Positions 29,814 to 30,649 of a DNA stretch of 30,649 bases are shown here, piece after piece. Numbering within the stretch: position 1 is the first letter of the stretch; every line of letters starts with the position of its first letter. Position numbers and translations under genes: made by a program. The notes under the pieces were generated by a model, which was not told the DNA's origin, did no database searches, and saw only the letters and a list, made by a program, of their open reading frames with translations. The DNA is taken from NCBI GenBank assembly GCA_900770685.1, contig CAAGLC010000082.1, forward strand, positions 1-30,649, given 5' to 3'. Origin of the DNA: Clostridia bacterium (GTDB lineage: Bacteria > Bacillota > Clostridia > Christensenellales > Borkfalkiaceae).

Positions 29814-30074
29814 TTAGTTTCGCTGGGCTTGTTCTTCGTCAAAACGCTTTAGCGCCCTTTCAAGTTCTTCGCCTTCTTCTTTAGTTTCGATTTGATAAAG
29901 CGTTAAATTTTCGTCGTATCTATATGCAAGAAGGTGATTTTCATCTTCTTCGTTATAAAAAACGGCGTAATCTTGATTAAAGTTTTCGCTGTGATAAGTA
30001 AACAAAACCCTAAAAGTTAATTTCCTTCCATCATTAGTCGTTATAAACAAAACGTTATTAATCTTTTTTTCCAT
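29814..30074 (-). CDS. DUF1292 (UPF0473, YrzB-like) protein
   Basis: An 86-residue acidic protein. The central DYAVFYNEEDENHLLAYRYDE is the DUF1292 signature, preceded by the beta strands VLFITTNDGRKLTFRVLFTY and followed by a Glu-rich helix (EEGEELERALKRFDEEQ). It is a soluble Firmicute protein of unknown function, here in its normal size. It is encoded between the truncated membrane-protein gene (27 bases upstream) and the esterase gene. AGGT lies ahead of the ATG. Confidence 0.88.
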   Translation of the reverse strand: MEKKINNVLFITTNDGRKLTFRVLFTYHSENFNQDYAVFYNEEDENHLLAYRYDENLTLYQIETKEEGEELERALKRFDEEQAQRN

Positions 30075-30101
30075 ATTAGAACCTATGCTTTAAAAGTTTT
30101 G

Positions 30102-30647
30102 CTATTTTAATTTTCGGAAATTGTAAACTAAATTTACAACGTACTGTAAAAGTATCATTGCAGTATGTAAAACGCCTGTTGCAGTCATTAAGAATATCAA
30201 TTTCATGTCTACCGTTAGTACTTGCCCTGCTATTAATACGCTAGAACCTATACTACTTAACGGAACAAAGAAACATACTACAACCATTACTGAATATATT
30301 ATCGGTAATATGATGGACGTTGCATTATCTTTAAGATCTAAAATATCCGCTACAGTTGGGAAAATTAAGCCGATAACGTAGCAAATTATTGAAGTTATTA
30401 TGTTTTTAACAAACGTATGACTATGTTTCTTTTTATATTTCTCAACGATTTTCGCCTTTTTTTCGTGAGTCAACTCCCCACTAAACAACCTAAAGAAGCC
30501 ACCAAATAGCACCTTGAACACACCTATTACGAAGGAAATTACGATTGAAACCGACTTTATAGCAACGTACCATAATGAAAAAGCAAACCAAAAATCAGAT
30601 AACCAAACGTCCTTTGAAAACTCTTCTATAGCCGGTAAAATTTGCGC
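30102..30647 (-). CDS. Uncharacterised membrane protein (N-terminus cut by window edge)
   Basis: The frame stays open from the stop at 30102 to the right edge, giving 181 visible residues, so the GTG at 30519-30521 is probably internal. Features in order: an aromatic stretch (DVWLSDFWFAFSLWYVAIK), a hydrophobic segment (SVSIVISFVIGVF), a basic cytoplasmic loop (THEKKAKIVEKYKKKHSHT), and three or four more hydrophobic segments up to LQYVVNLVYNF. No family is recognised. It is probably first seen gene of an operon with DUF1292 and the esterase. Confidence 0.7.
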   Translation of the reverse strand, partial: AQILPAIEEFSKDVWLSDFWFAFSLWYVAIKSVSIVISFVIGVFKVLFGGFFRLFSGELTHEKKAKIVEKYKKKHSHTFVKNIITSIICYVIGLIFPTVADILDLKDNATSIILPIIYSVMVVVCFFVPLSSIGSSVLIAGQVLTVDMKLIFLMTATGVLHTAMILLQYVVNLVYNFRKLK

Positions 30648-30649
30648 TT

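Overview
The window is AT-rich DNA that reads as a chromosomal segment of a low-GC, Clostridia-like Firmicute. The evidence is AGGAGG-type ribosome sites, strong TTGACA-17-TATAAT promoters, the mrnC-rlmB-sigH block known from Bacillus/Clostridium, a CwlD-type amidase and a NrdR/ComEB pair. SigH and CwlD hint at a spore-forming ancestry but do not prove sporulation. The standard genetic code fits throughout. I see no rRNA, CRISPR array, integrase or transposase.

Layout. Positions 2-175 hold the end of a membrane protein gene. Positions 254-2860 (minus) hold a polar amino-acid ABC importer operon (binding protein, permease, ATPase) ending in a small TSCPD-domain gene; the binding protein looks circularly permuted. 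Positions 3101-4636 are a small accretion zone beside tRNA-Ser(UGA), with two 12-bp tRNA-3'-end relics, each with its own hairpin. They delimit a 0.8-kb segment (self-regulated HTH repressor plus divergent zinc-ribbon membrane protein) and a 0.6-kb segment (cupin). Positions 4706-5645 carry comEB and nrdR (deoxynucleotide supply). A DUF1294 gene (plus) runs into the end of a five-gene minus operon, rhaB-tyrS-yigZ-recX-nnr (6035-11342).

Positions 11501-15190 (minus) carry cell-organisation genes: a Ppx/GppA phosphatase, a diverged MreB-like protein, then minD and a diverged minE. Positions 15395-16194 are two half-size TSUP transporter genes. Positions 16365-19502 (plus) encode a 1045-residue surface protein with a lipoprotein-type signal and a C-terminal membrane anchor. 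murG (19595) and a WYL-domain regulator (20952) follow on the plus strand. Positions 22004-23703 (minus) are an AbrB-like regulator with an ABC-2 exporter.

Positions 23816-28042 (minus) form a long information-processing operon, mrnC-rlmB-sigH-dnaX-ybaB-recR, behind a clear promoter; dnaX has a candidate frameshift site that would give a short gamma-like product. cwlD (28130-28837), an esterase, a DUF1292 gene and a truncated membrane protein gene close the window.

Most genes are ordinary housekeeping. The most unusual items are the permuted binding protein, the layered tRNA-Ser relics, the degenerate MreB paralogue, the split TSUP pair, the doubly anchored surface protein and the dnaX slippery site.
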